38,603 bases of DNA from Phormidium sp. OSCR (GTDB lineage: Bacteria > Cyanobacteriota > Cyanobacteriia > Cyanobacteriales > Geitlerinemataceae). The notes beneath the pieces were generated by a model. The model was not told the origin of the DNA, did not search any database, and saw only the letters and a list, made by a program, of their open reading frames with translations. The stretch spans positions 1 to 38,603 of the forward strand of contig LJZT01000036.1 of assembly GCA_001314905.1 (NCBI GenBank). Reading direction: 5' to 3'. The position numbers and the translations under genes are program-made. Numbering within the stretch: position 1 is the stretch's first letter; each line of letters begins with the position of its first letter. Of this stretch, positions 8,465-17,453 are shown in pieces.

Positions 8465-9445
8465 TCAAGCCACCAGTTGTAGATGAGTAGAACGGAGGTG
8501 ATGATACAACTGTTGTACCCATTCCCATTCCTGAGTGAGTCCTTCTTTTAAAGAGACGCTCGGCGTAAAACCAAGCAGCTTCTGAGCCTTAGAACCATCA
8601 GCACAGGTGTGACGAGCGTCTCCCTTGGAACTCTCCATATAGTTGATAGCAATAGGTTTACCCACCACCTCTTCCATAATGGAAATGGTGTCCCGCAGGG
8701 TAATACGACTACCGCCACCGATATTGAAGACTTCCCCCACAGCTTCGGGAACGATTCCCGCCGCTAGGTTAGCCGCCACAGCATCTTTAACAAACGTAAA
8801 GTCCCGCGTTTGCAGGCCATCGCCATAAACGGAGATAGGTTCATCATCTAAGGCGGCTTTCAAGAACTTATGGAAGGCCATATCCGGCCGTTGCCGGGGG
8901 CCATAGACGGTAAAGTAACGTAGGGAAACCGTCGGCACGCCATAATTGGCGTGATAGAGACTACAGAGATGTTCCGCCGCCAATTTAGTCACTCCATAGG
9001 GAGACACCGGCTGGGGTAGGGTGGTTTCTGAGGTGGGGAAGGCCATGGCATTGCCATAGACGGAGGAGGAGGAAGCATAGACAAAGCGGCTCAGATTGGC
9101 CGCTTTGGCGGCTTCGAGCAGAACCTGGGTACTATTGACGTTTAATTCTGTATAGGCTTGGAATCCCTCTCCCCAACTGGCGCGGACGCCGGCTTGGGCC
9201 GCTTGGTGATAGACGATATCCACATCTTTTAAGAGAGATGTCCAATCTAGGCTACGAATATCGTCTTGAATCAGTTGGAATCTCGGTCTGCGTACAATAT
9301 GGCCGAGGTTACGATGTTTGACGCGAGTATCGTAGTAGTCTGTGAACCGGTCCACGCCAATGACGTGATGGCCTTGGTCTAATAAGGCTTCGACTAGATT
9401 TGAGCCAATAAATCCAGCGGCTCCCGTTACAATTACCTTTGACAT
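8465..9445 (-). CDS. NAD-dependent nucleotide-sugar epimerase (UDP-glucuronate/UDP-glucose 4-epimerase type)
   Basis: A 326-residue extended SDR. The N-terminus has the NAD-binding TGAAGFIGSN, the active site has SSSSVYG (Ser) and YGVTK (Tyr, Lys), and FTVYGPRQRPDMA is the usual substrate-loop motif. The early DRFTDYYDTRVKHRNL resembles UDP-glucuronate 4-epimerases more than GalE, but substrate cannot be fixed by sequence reading. It likely supplies activated sugars for exopolysaccharide, lipopolysaccharide or glycolipid. It is transcribed alone on the minus strand, converging on the 8358-8400 hairpin and diverging from pheA across about 216 bp. Confidence 0.88.
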   Translation of the reverse strand: MSKVIVTGAAGFIGSNLVEALLDQGHHVIGVDRFTDYYDTRVKHRNLGHIVRRPRFQLIQDDIRSLDWTSLLKDVDIVYHQAAQAGVRASWGEGFQAYTELNVNSTQVLLEAAKAANLSRFVYASSSSVYGNAMAFPTSETTLPQPVSPYGVTKLAAEHLCSLYHANYGVPTVSLRYFTVYGPRQRPDMAFHKFLKAALDDEPISVYGDGLQTRDFTFVKDAVAANLAAGIVPEAVGEVFNIGGGSRITLRDTISIMEEVVGKPIAINYMESSKGDARHTCADGSKAQKLLGFTPSVSLKEGLTQEWEWVQQLYHHLRSTHLQLVA

Positions 9446-9484
9446 AATTATCCTAGCTCTAACTCTAAATCCTAATGTACCCGT

Positions 9485-9661
9485 CTTAACCGTATTAACA
9501 CTCAGACGTCAAGAACAATTTTGAAGCTGCCAGAAGTATAAAATTACCATAATGCTTTTGGGGTAAAGGTTTCAGCTATTCATAGGGATTTATACTTCTT
9601 CATCTCTCTTAACCGTATTAATACGTACGTGTCAACTGTCAACTGTTATTGTCAACTGTTA
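9485..9661. repeat. Repeats in the epimerase-pheA divergent spacer
   Basis: Two related motifs are present: taaccgtattaa occurs near 9486 and again near 9610, and gtcaactgt occurs three times between about 9630 and 9660. The latter array lies just before the chosen pheA ATG. The spacer probably holds both divergent promoters, but no operator can be named. Confidence 0.6.
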
Positions 9662-10534
9662 ATGTTAACCCTTGCTTACCTTGGTCCAACCGGAACGTAT
9701 ACCGAAGCCGCTGCGATCGCCTATTGCAACTGGCTAGAGCGCAGTTGTGGAGGCCAGGGTAAATTGGTTCCTTATCCTAGCATCTCCCAAACCTTAGAGG
9801 CGCTTTTGACGAGAACCTGTGATTTGGCGGTGATTCCCATTGAAAATTCGATTCAGGGCAGTGTCACGGTCAGTTTAGATACATTCTGGGAAAAAGAGCA
9901 TCTTCAGGTGCAACAGGCGTTGGTGTTGCCGATTCACCATGCCTTGATTTCGCGAGGTGGGGCGTTAGATGAGATTAAAACCGTTTATTCTCATCCTCAA
10001 GCCTTAGCACAATGCCAACATTGGCTCGAACGACAACTTCCCCAAGTTAGCTTGCATTCGACGAACTCCACCGCTGAAGCGTTGCAGTATTTGCAGGATG
10101 ATACCGTCGGGGCGATCGCCTCGGAACGGGCGGCCCAACTGTATGATCTACCCATTCTGGCTCATGCCATCAATGATCATCGGGATAACTGTACTCGCTT
10201 TTGGGTAGTTCGAGCCGGAGAGGGTGATAGCCCCCTCCCCCAAGCCCCAGGACGTTCCTATTTGTCCTTAGCCTTCAGTTTGCCTCAAAACGCCCCTGGA
10301 GCCTTGCTCAACCCCCTACAGGTGCTGGCAAATTACGGAATTAACATGACTCGCATTGAGTCTCGTCCCACAAAACGACTGCTTGGAGAATATCTCTTTT
10401 TTGTGGATGTGGAGGCTCCCGAGGATGAGGGGGATCTTGGGGAGGCGATCGCCCACCTGCGTGAATTTACTGAAATTCTTAAGGTTTTCGGTAGTTATAC
10501 GGTATTAGCCGTGGACCCGAGTCCGAGTGAATAG
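9662..10534 (+). CDS. pheA: Prephenate dehydratase
   Basis: Converts prephenate to phenylpyruvate in phenylalanine synthesis. The 290 residues comprise a periplasmic-binding-protein-like catalytic domain (LAYLGPTGTYTEAAA at the start, VIPIENSIQGSV, and the catalytic DNCTRFWVV with its Thr-Arg-Phe) and a C-terminal ACT domain (about 195-280; INMTRIESRPTKRLLGEYLFFVD), the usual site of phenylalanine feedback. It is monofunctional, with no chorismate mutase domain. A GTG start at 9629 would add 11 residues, but these are encoded by the gtcaactgt repeat array, so ATG 9662 is preferred. It ends with a Ser/Pro tail. No operon partner follows closely. Confidence 0.93.
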   Translation: MLTLAYLGPTGTYTEAAAIAYCNWLERSCGGQGKLVPYPSISQTLEALLTRTCDLAVIPIENSIQGSVTVSLDTFWEKEHLQVQQALVLPIHHALISRGGALDEIKTVYSHPQALAQCQHWLERQLPQVSLHSTNSTAEALQYLQDDTVGAIASERAAQLYDLPILAHAINDHRDNCTRFWVVRAGEGDSPLPQAPGRSYLSLAFSLPQNAPGALLNPLQVLANYGINMTRIESRPTKRLLGEYLFFVDVEAPEDEGDLGEAIAHLREFTEILKVFGSYTVLAVDPSPSE

Positions 10535-10775
10535 GGCTGTGGTCTGTTGAGAGGAGATACATGGAACCCCTCTCAGGCAAAGGATTTCTTGAGTTTATAA
10601 CTTTGGAATAATTGCACGGCAACCATTTGACTCATCATTAGCTCGGATATTAGCTCAGACCCCCCATCGCCCCCCCCAACAGACTCACCCGAGAGGTCAG
10701 TCTGGGCCAGCAAAGATGAGCCGCCAAAGATTACAATAGATTAAGCAAACTTAAACACGTGTAGGACAACGCAAT

Positions 10776-12218
10776 ATGCGAGTTGCGATCGCCGGTGCCG
10801 GACTTGCCGGACTCACCACAGCCGTCAATCTAGCCGATGCCGGCCATGACGTAGAAATCTTTGAATCCCGTCCCTTCGTCGGCGGAAAAGTGGGCAGTTG
10901 GGTCGATGCCGACGGCAACCATATCGAAATGGGGCTGCACGTCTTCTTCGGCTGCTACTACAACCTCTTCGCCCTCATGGAGAAAGTGGGCGCCTTAGAT
11001 GCCCTACGCCTCAAACAGCATACCCACACCTTCATCAACGACGGCGGACGAGTCGGAGAACTGGACTTTCGCTTTATCACCGGCGCACCCTTCAACGGCC
11101 TCAAAGCCTTCTTCACCACCTCGCAACTCTCCCTACAAGACAAGTTGCAAAACTCCCTAGCCCTGGGAACCAGTCCCATCGTGCGCGGCTTAGTCGACTT
11201 CGAGGGGGCCATGACCACCATTCGCGACCTCGATCGCATCAGCTTCGCCGACTGGTTTCGCTCCCACGGCGGCAACAACGGCAGCCTCAAACGGATGTGG
11301 AACCCCATCGCCTACGCCCTCGGCTTCATCGACACCGAGAACATCTCCGCTCGTTGTATGTTGACCATCTTCCAACTGTTCGCCGCCCGCAGCGAGGCCT
11401 CTGTCTTGCGGATGTTGGAAGGCTCCCCCCATACCTATCTCCATCAACCCATCCTCGACTATCTCCAGGAACGGGGGACTAAAATTCATACCCGCCGCCG
11501 GGTGCGTCAAATCAAATTTAGTGACCATGACGGTAACACCGAAGTCGATGCCATTGTTGTAGCCCAGGGGGAAACCGAGGAAATCATCGAAGCCGATGCC
11601 TATGTCTTCGCCTGTGACGTGCCGGGAATTAAAAAAATCCTGCCCCCTGAATGGCGCAAATGGCCCGAGTTTGACAACATCTATCAACTCGATACCGTTC
11701 CCGTGGCTACCGTGCAACTGCGATTTGACGGTTGGGTGACGGAACTGCAAGATGCCCAGAAACGGCAACAATTGCAAGAAGCGGCAGGATTGGATAACCT
11801 CCTCTATACTCCCGATGCCGATTTCTCCTGTTTTGCCGATTTAGCCCTAACCAGTCCTGGGGACTATTACAAACCCGGTGAAGGGTCTTTAATGCAGTTG
11901 GTTCTAACGCCCGGTGACCCCTTTATTAAACAAAGCAACGAACAGATTGCCCATCATGTCTTAGAACAGGTGCGATCGCTGTTTCCCTCGGCCCGAGACC
12001 TCAACATGACCTGGTATAGTGTCGTCAAACTGGCCCAATCCCTCTATCGCGAAGCCCCAGGGATGGATGTCTATCGCCCCGCCCAACGTACCCCCATTGA
12101 TAACTTCTTCCTCGCCGGCAGTTACACCCAGCAGGACTATATCGATAGTATGGAGGGAGCGACGTTATCGGGGAATCAGGCCGCGCAAGCGATTTTAGAG
12201 GAGTTTGCCCGCCGTTAA
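10776..12218 (+). CDS. zds: Zeta-carotene desaturase
   Basis: Desaturates 9,9'-di-cis-zeta-carotene through neurosporene to prolycopene, in the carotenoid pathway at membranes. The 480 residues begin with the FAD-binding [11 protein letters not shown] and [15 protein letters not shown], then [14 protein letters not shown], and end with the amine-oxidase C-terminal signature [19 protein letters not shown]. This matches the plant-type ZDS/CrtQ family (usual length 480-490) and not bacterial CrtI. An AGGAC site precedes the ATG. It is followed after 87 bp by an SRPBCC gene and then an ABC ATPase, all on the plus strand and probably one transcript. Confidence 0.95.
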   Translation: MRVAIAGAGLAGLTTAVNLADAGHDVEIFESRPFVGGKVGSWVDADGNHIEMGLHVFFGCYYNLFALMEKVGALDALRLKQHTHTFINDGGRVGELDFRFITGAPFNGLKAFFTTSQLSLQDKLQNSLALGTSPIVRGLVDFEGAMTTIRDLDRISFADWFRSHGGNNGSLKRMWNPIAYALGFIDTENISARCMLTIFQLFAARSEASVLRMLEGSPHTYLHQPILDYLQERGTKIHTRRRVRQIKFSDHDGNTEVDAIVVAQGETEEIIEADAYVFACDVPGIKKILPPEWRKWPEFDNIYQLDTVPVATVQLRFDGWVTELQDAQKRQQLQEAAGLDNLLYTPDADFSCFADLALTSPGDYYKPGEGSLMQLVLTPGDPFIKQSNEQIAHHVLEQVRSLFPSARDLNMTWYSVVKLAQSLYREAPGMDVYRPAQRTPIDNFFLAGSYTQQDYIDSMEGATLSGNQAAQAILEEFARR

Positions 12219-12305
12219 TCCCTGTCGCCCCAGCCAAGCCCAGGTTTTCTCATCAACCTGGGACTCCTCAACGCCCTCAGACTCATCATTTATCAGATAG
12301 CCCTA

Positions 12306-12758
12306 ATGACAGATTGGTTAGAACATAGCGTACAAGTTGAAGTCCCGATTACCATTGAGGCGGCCTGGGAGTTATGGTCAGATTTAGAACAAATGCCCCA
12401 ATGGATGAAATGGATTGAATCAGTCTCGATTTTAGAGCATGACCCAGATTTGTCTCGTTGGAAACTGGCCTCGGGGGCCTTTGAGTTTACCTGGCTATCG
12501 CGGATTGTGCGGTTGATTCCCCAACAGATTATTCAATGGGAATCCGTCGATGGCTTACCGAACCGGGGGGCCGTGCGCTTTTACGATCGCCATGGTTCGA
12601 GTATTGTGCGCCTGACAGTGGCCTATGGAATACCGGGTATCCTAGGGAAGATTATGGATAACCTGTTTGTGGGGCGAGTGGTGGAGTCGACGATTCAGGC
12701 CGATATGGATCGCTTTCGGGAGTACGCTATCCGTCGCCAGCAACCCCAGGACGCTTAG
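12306..12758 (+). CDS. SRPBCC (START/cyclase-dehydrase-like) family protein
   Basis: A 150-residue protein with the SRPBCC pattern: VEVPITIEAAWELWSDLEQMPQWMKWIESV at the start, a central beta-rich region (WKLASGAFEFTW, QIIQWESVDGLPNRGAVRFY) and a long C-terminal helix (ESTIQADMDRFREYAIRRQ). The fold makes a deep hydrophobic pocket for lipids or polyketides. Its position directly after zds suggests a link with carotenoid or membrane-lipid handling, but that is inference only. Its TAG stop (12756-12758) touches a possible TTG start of the next gene. Confidence 0.82.
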   Translation: MTDWLEHSVQVEVPITIEAAWELWSDLEQMPQWMKWIESVSILEHDPDLSRWKLASGAFEFTWLSRIVRLIPQQIIQWESVDGLPNRGAVRFYDRHGSSIVRLTVAYGIPGILGKIMDNLFVGRVVESTIQADMDRFREYAIRRQQPQDA

Positions 12759-12779
12759 TTGGCCGCCTACCCTTCTCCT

Positions 12780-13448
12780 ATGCTACATCTGACGAATCTT
12801 AGCTATCATCCCCCGGCCAGTCCCACGGAAATTCTCAAATCTCTCAATTTAGAGTTATCGCCTCAGCAGTTAGGGTTGATTGTCGGGCCAAGTGGTTCGG
12901 GGAAAACGACCTTGTTGGAGATTTTAGCGGGGTTAGCCGAACCCACCTCGGGCCAGGTGACGTGGCGCGATCGCGAACTCCTCCCGGAACAACTACGCCA
13001 ACTGGTGGGATTGGTGTTTCAGTTCCCCGAACGACATTTTTGCGGCGGAACCATCCTCGAAGAATTACGGCTGGGCCACCCCGAAATTGGCTCAGAACAG
13101 GTCAAACAGGCCCTAGAATCAGTGGGATTAAGCCATTTATCGCTCTATGGTGCGCCCCATGATCTCAGTGGTGGCCAGCAGCGACGACTGGCGTTAGCGG
13201 TACAGTTGATTCGACAACCGCAAGTGTTGCTATTGGACGAACCCACTGCGGGGTTGGATTGGTCGATGCGTCGTCAACTGGCGAGTTTACTCAAACAACT
13301 GAAGCAAGATTGGAGTTTGCTGGTGGTGACTCACGACGCGGGGGAACTGTTGGAAATTGCCGATTCCTGTTGGACGATTCATGACGGAACCGTGACCCCA
13401 GTGGATACCCCCTCGGGGGAACAAACCGCTTCAGCCACATTACCTTAA
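12780..13448 (+). CDS. ABC transporter ATP-binding protein
   Basis: A 222-residue stand-alone ABC ATPase. Walker A is GPSGSGKTT, the Q-loop VGLVFQFPERHFC, the signature LSGGQQRRLALA, Walker B VLLLDEPTAGLDW, and the H-loop VVTHDA. The Q-loop FQFPE resembles energy-coupling-factor (cobalt/biotin-type) ATPases, and similar soluble ATPases exist in chloroplasts. The membrane partner is not encoded nearby. A TTG at 12759 directly after the preceding stop has an AGGA-like site and would add seven residues; ATG 12780 is chosen because it gives the typical N-terminus. It is the last gene of the zds group. Confidence 0.88.
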   Translation: MLHLTNLSYHPPASPTEILKSLNLELSPQQLGLIVGPSGSGKTTLLEILAGLAEPTSGQVTWRDRELLPEQLRQLVGLVFQFPERHFCGGTILEELRLGHPEIGSEQVKQALESVGLSHLSLYGAPHDLSGGQQRRLALAVQLIRQPQVLLLDEPTAGLDWSMRRQLASLLKQLKQDWSLLVVTHDAGELLEIADSCWTIHDGTVTPVDTPSGEQTASATLP

Positions 13449-13588
13449 TCCTGGCGCACCTAAATCATGATTTCTTATTAGAGGTATCGCCGTATCGTTA
13501 TTGTATTTTTCCGACTGTCCGAGATCCTGATGACTGGTCGAATGTTCGCTCCTCCCAAGGGGAAGAGGTCATTTCGGGGTAATTCTAT

Positions 13589-14017
13589 TCACGCATCAGT
13601 TCCGACAACGTTCACTAAAGGCTCCTTGAGATTTGCATCCTTTAAGTTCGCATCCGTCAAGTTAGCACCCTTTAAATTAGGGTGTTCCAAATTAGCATGA
13701 CTCAAATCGGCGTGACTCAAATCGGCGTGACTGAGATTAGCATGACTCAAATCAGCGTGACTCAAATCGGCGTGACTGAGATTAGCATGACTCAAATCAG
13801 CGTGACTCAAATCGGCGTGGCTGAGATTAGTTTCTTGGAAGTTAGCATGATGCAAGTCTAATCCTGTCAGATTAGTACTACTCAAGTTAGCTCCGGCAAA
13901 GTCTTGAGATAAGTCTAAACCGGCTATTTTGGCCAGCTCGTGCAGATTCTCGGTATCTGCCTCAAGGACTTGTTGAATCAGGTCTTCTAAATCGTCAATA
14001 GATGGATCATTATTCAT
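13589..14017 (-). CDS. Pentapeptide-repeat protein
   Basis: A 142-residue protein. An acidic helical N-terminus (about 1-38, SIDDLEDLIQQVLEADT) precedes about 18 consecutive A(D/N)LxX repeats. Residues about 63-107 are almost identical LSHAD/LSHAN units, encoded by three near-perfect 45-bp DNA repeats. Pentapeptide repeats fold as a right-handed beta helix; known roles include DNA mimicry and scaffolding, but most cyanobacterial members are uncharacterised. The start codon overlaps the upstream gene's stop by 8 bases and has an AGGA site, so the two genes are translationally coupled. Confidence 0.9.
   Translation of the reverse strand: MNNDPSIDDLEDLIQQVLEADTENLHELAKIAGLDLSQDFAGANLSSTNLTGLDLHHANFQETNLSHADLSHADLSHANLSHADLSHADLSHANLSHADLSHADLSHANLEHPNLKGANLTDANLKDANLKEPLVNVVGTDA
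13696..13830. repeat. Three 45-bp tandem repeats inside the pentapeptide gene
   Basis: Units 13696-13740, 13741-13785 and 13786-13830 differ from each other at only one or two positions. Each encodes three pentapeptides (15 residues), so length change keeps the frame and the beta-helix register. Repeat number is likely variable between strains. Confidence 0.95.
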
Positions 14018-14744
14018 AGCGAATTTCCTGGTAACTGAGATAGGGATTAAATCTGGAGTATAGTATTTTTGAAAAAATCAACTTTTCCAGAATAGCCATC
14101 TTATTTGGACTAATATCAGATGGCCAAATTCCACCAACTCCCTCAAAGTAAAGATAACGTTCGGAGGTTGTAAATCTTGCCTCTATCTGACAAGGAGTTT
14201 CCGAAACTTCGATTCCCGCTAACGGCTCTTGCTCCAGAACTCCCTGCAAGCAAGGTTCTCCAGTCTTAACCCGAAACTCCCAACAGGGATAGTCTTCATT
14301 TCCCTTAGTATCAATTTGATAAACATCGAGAATAATTTTTTGAGTGTCTTCGTTTCTCTCTTCACGATCTGATCCTAGTTTTGCCTCAGCTTCATTGGGT
14401 TTAATGGACGAAGAGTTTGTACGCTTTCTGACTCGACTGGTTCGGGTCTGCTGTTCAATTTGCAACTTGGGTTGTAACGGCCGCTTAAAAAATCGTCTTT
14501 CATAAGGACTTTTACAGTTAGTAAGTTGCAGTCGCAAGGTTCCCTGAGTAATACCGAAGCGTATTTTGCCGCCTGGCAATTGCTCCTCTTGCGTATTCAG
14601 GGATAGGGTTAATTTAAGAGCAATGACATCAGGTTTTTTTCGTTGCCAGCCTTGGGATTCAAGAGCTGGATGGAGGTTTAGAAATACACAATCAGGAGAC
14701 TTGTTTTCGGCATTACCTTGATTGAGCTTGGGTGGATTTGACAT
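14010..14744 (-). CDS. Hypothetical protein coupled to the pentapeptide-repeat protein
   Basis: I do not recognise this family. The 244 residues, predicted soluble, have a beta-rich N-terminal part (DVIALKLTLSLN, FGITQGTLRLQL), a charged low-complexity linker (about 95-150, Arg/Lys/Glu/Ser-rich) and a second folded part (CWEFRVKTGEPCLQG, CQIEARFTTSERYLYF, GIWPSDISPNKMAILEKLI). There is no signal peptide and no nuclease or ATPase motif is visible. A longer start at 14804 would add 20 residues; ATG 14744 is chosen because the added part is not protein-like. The stop overlaps the next start in ATGAATAA. Base use is more A/T-rich than in neighbouring genes, which hints at transfer. Confidence 0.65.
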   Translation of the reverse strand: MSNPPKLNQGNAENKSPDCVFLNLHPALESQGWQRKKPDVIALKLTLSLNTQEEQLPGGKIRFGITQGTLRLQLTNCKSPYERRFFKRPLQPKLQIEQQTRTSRVRKRTNSSSIKPNEAEAKLGSDREERNEDTQKIILDVYQIDTKGNEDYPCWEFRVKTGEPCLQGVLEQEPLAGIEVSETPCQIEARFTTSERYLYFEGVGGIWPSDISPNKMAILEKLIFSKILYSRFNPYLSYQEIRYE

Positions 14745-14820
14745 TGAGGGAGAGAGCAGAAGATGAATCAGATGGATGGAAGTTATGTTATCCCATGAAG
14801 GCATGGGTCATCCAACCACC

Positions 14821-14857
14821 GGATGCTAGTCCGACTCCCGAGCTGTCAAGGAGCATC
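14821..14857. other. Short structured segment, possible element remnant
   Basis: GATGCT (14822-14827) pairs with AGCATC (14852-14857), enclosing smaller pairings (CTC/GAG, GCT/AGC). Such folds are seen at ends of small transposable elements. There is no open frame nearby to confirm it. Confidence 0.3.
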
Positions 14858-14966
14858 AGGTATTTCCGTTCACAGACGAACTGACTAGGGTTTAAGTTGC
14901 AGACCATCCTATCAAACTTCTGCGAAAGTTGCTCGTGCCTCTGGGGTGGCCTGAAAATCCGGGGAT

Positions 14967-15032
14967 GGTGCGTTCCGGTAGGTTTCGAGATAGTCGCCTC
15001 AATCCAACAGTGAGACGATGCCGGGACGCACC
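14967..15032. mobile_element. MITE-like imperfect inverted repeat
   Basis: GGTGCGTTCCGG (14967-14978) is the inverse of CCGGGACGCACC (15021-15032) with one wobble; TAGG and CCTA-type bases flank it. The 66-bp unit has no coding content. Short dispersed elements with terminal inverted GGTGCGTT/AACGCACC-type ends are common in cyanobacterial genomes. Confidence 0.6.
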
Positions 15033-15138
15033 CTACCGTTGTCTGCCTATAATAATGATGACTGACCCGCCTCTCGATGTTAGGATAGGGAGATCATCAC
15101 GATCGCATCACTTCATTACTCGCTCGTCCAGCCTGGCT

Positions 15139-17208
15139 ATGAAACTTCTATCCATCCAGTTTTGTAACTTCCGTCAATTTTACGGCAAAACTCCCCGACT
15201 CATTTTAGCCAGTGGAGACCGCAATACCACCATCTTTCATGGTAACAATGGCTCCGGTAAAACCACCATTACCAATGGCTTTACTTGGGTTCTCTATGAA
15301 AAATTTAGTGCCGCTTTTGCTGCTGAAGACCAACTGGTGAATAAACGAGCCATTGCCGAAACTCCCCTACGAGAACCGGTCGAATGTTTTGTGGAATTGC
15401 ACTTTGAACATGGAACAATTCGCTATCGCGCTCGCCGCACTTGTCGCGCCTATGCGACCGAATCAGGAGTTGAAACGGGGGATAGTCTCTTAAACTTACA
15501 ATATGCTCGCGAGGATGGACGCTGGCACTTACCTCAAGAACCGGCAGATGATGTCATTTCTCGTATTTTGCCCGAGAGTCTTCATCGCTATTTCTTTTTT
15601 GATGGGGAACGCATTGAAAAGTTAATGCGGGATGATAAACGCTCGGAAATTGCCGATGCAACGAAGGCGTTATTAGGAATTAACGCTATTGGCGGCGGGG
15701 TGCGTCATCTCAATGAAGTCCGCAAATCTCTGGAAAATCATCTTAAAGGAATTGGCAATCCCGAAACCAAAAAGTTTATCAAACAAAAACAAGACCAAGA
15801 AGATAACGTCGATAAGCTTGACCAACGAAGCCAACAAATTAAAGATGAACTTGCTCATAATTCCAATCTAAAACATGACCTAAATCGTCAATTATTAGAA
15901 CTTAATGGAGCCGAAAATCTGCAATTACAACGCACTAATTTAGAACAAAAACATCAAGATGCTGTTAAACGTATGCAACAGCTACGAACTGGATTGGCTG
16001 AGGCGATCGCCAACCACGGCTATACCGTCTTCCTCGGGGAAATGACGCAACAATTCCGAGGTTGGTTACATCAACGTCAGGAAAAAGGCGAATTGCGGCG
16101 AGGGATTCAACGCAGTTTTGTCGAACAACTCCTCGGACAAGAACGCTGTATTTGTGGTGCCGAACTTCATCCCGGTTCGCTAGGGTTTGAGAACGTGAAA
16201 GGATGGACTCAAAAAGCAGGAATTGCTGATGTGGAAGAAACGGCGATTCGGCTGAGTTCTCAGGTGGATGAAATTGACGCGCAAGCGGCGGCTTTTTGTC
16301 AAACCACCCAACAGCAACAGCAAGAGTTACTTCAACTCAGCCAAGATATTTCAGGATTAGCGGAACAGTTGGAGTCGGTGAAAGAACAATTACGCAGTTT
16401 CCCTGATCAGGATATTCAGGAGTTGCAACAGCGTTTAGATACTCTAGAATTACGCAGCAGTGAGTTAAATCAAGAACTCGGAGCGAATCAACAGCAACGC
16501 GTGAGTCTCCAGCGAGATATTACGCAGTTGGGAAAACAGGTTGATCAGCAAAAAATGAATGAACATAAGCAATTGTTGGCTCAACGGCGAATTGCGGCGG
16601 TGGTTGATGCGATGGAGCGGTTACAACGGATTCAGGATAATTTTGAACAGCAGTTTCGCCAGTCCTTAGAGGAGCGGATTCAGGGACTCTTTCGCCAGAT
16701 TTCTTTTACCCCTTATATTCCCATTTTGAATGAGAATTATGAGCTGAGTCTGATTGAACGAACGGCGGGACGAGATCAGGTGGTGGCGGCTTCGACGGGG
16801 GAAAATCAGATTCTCAGTTTGTCGTTTATTGGTGGGATTATTGACGGGGTGCGTAGTTGGAGTCAACGTCAGGCGTTGGTGGCTCCAGATAGTAGTACGT
16901 ATCCGGTGGTGATGGATTCGCCGTTTGGGAGTCTTGATGAGATGTATCGCCGTCAGGTGGCCAAGTCCATTCCTCAGTTAGCGAACCAGTTGGTGGTGTT
17001 GGTGACGAAAACTCAATGGCGGGGTGAGGTGGAGACGGAAATGAGCGATCGCATTGGCCGGGAATATGTCCTACGTTACAACTCCCCCAAACCGGACTGC
17101 GACGAGGATGCGATCGAACGCTTCGGGGTACGCTATCCCCTCGTTTGTCGTAGTCCTAATGAGTTTGAATACACCGAAATTATCGCGGTGGAACCGGAGA
17201 AATTTTAG
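15139..17208 (+). CDS. dndD: DndD-like SMC-type ATPase
   Basis: A 689-residue Rad50/SMC-like protein: Walker A GNNGSGKTT near residue 35, FFFDGERIEKLM near 155, a first coiled coil (about 200-300), a Cys turn CICGAELHPG (about 335), a second coiled coil (about 365-520), and C-terminal STGENQILSLSFIGG (signature) and VVMDSPFGSLDEMYR (Walker B plus D-loop). This is the layout of DndD, the ATPase acting with DndC and DndE in DNA phosphorothioate modification. The ATG at 15139 is chosen because it gives MKLLSIQFCNFRQFYG; the open frame upstream runs through a MITE-like repeat. No dndB, dndC or dndE lies nearby, so it may be an orphan or an AAA ATPase of another defence function. Confidence 0.85.
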   Translation: MKLLSIQFCNFRQFYGKTPRLILASGDRNTTIFHGNNGSGKTTITNGFTWVLYEKFSAAFAAEDQLVNKRAIAETPLREPVECFVELHFEHGTIRYRARRTCRAYATESGVETGDSLLNLQYAREDGRWHLPQEPADDVISRILPESLHRYFFFDGERIEKLMRDDKRSEIADATKALLGINAIGGGVRHLNEVRKSLENHLKGIGNPETKKFIKQKQDQEDNVDKLDQRSQQIKDELAHNSNLKHDLNRQLLELNGAENLQLQRTNLEQKHQDAVKRMQQLRTGLAEAIANHGYTVFLGEMTQQFRGWLHQRQEKGELRRGIQRSFVEQLLGQERCICGAELHPGSLGFENVKGWTQKAGIADVEETAIRLSSQVDEIDAQAAAFCQTTQQQQQELLQLSQDISGLAEQLESVKEQLRSFPDQDIQELQQRLDTLELRSSELNQELGANQQQRVSLQRDITQLGKQVDQQKMNEHKQLLAQRRIAAVVDAMERLQRIQDNFEQQFRQSLEERIQGLFRQISFTPYIPILNENYELSLIERTAGRDQVVAASTGENQILSLSFIGGIIDGVRSWSQRQALVAPDSSTYPVVMDSPFGSLDEMYRRQVAKSIPQLANQLVVLVTKTQWRGEVETEMSDRIGREYVLRYNSPKPDCDEDAIERFGVRYPLVCRSPNEFEYTEIIAVEPEKF

Positions 17209-17414
17209 GCGGAAAAATTCTAGGAGTGACAGGGGTTGTCTCAACGGAAAGGCGATCGCCAAAAAGGTACGTTGCGGATGCTGTGAATCCCCAAAACTTC
17301 CCCCGACCACTCGAAACCAAGCCTGAAGCAAATCTGAACTAAATCTGAAAATATCTGGGTTTTAAATCAGGCTTCAATTAAATTGGCCAACTGAGGTAAA
17401 ATAAAGGAGAATTA

Positions 17415-17428
17415 CTCCAAAATTGGAG
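17415..17428. promoter_or_regulatory. Perfect 6-bp dyad before the DUF5132 gene
   Basis: CTCCAA and TTGGAG are separated by AA, 26 bp before the ATG at 17454. Position and symmetry fit a regulator binding site, but no regulator is identified. Confidence 0.35.
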
Positions 17429-17453
17429 CGATATTTTATCGAGGAACGTGATT

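Larger units (their letters stand above)
14745..15138. other. Divergent spacer before the dndD-like gene
   Basis: About 390 bp holding a foldable segment at 14821-14857 and a MITE-like inverted repeat at 14967-15032, both listed separately. The frame of the following gene happens to stay open from 14929 through this repeat, but the sequence there is not protein-like. No small gene is supported. Confidence 0.6.

Noticed and set aside
11190-11777. 195-codon open frame on the minus strand inside zds
   Set aside because: Shadow of a strongly supported gene; its sequence has no recognisable domain.
14929-15138. N-terminal extension of the dndD-like protein
   Set aside because: The open frame runs through the MITE-like inverted repeat, has no ribosome site, and the family-like start is at 15139.
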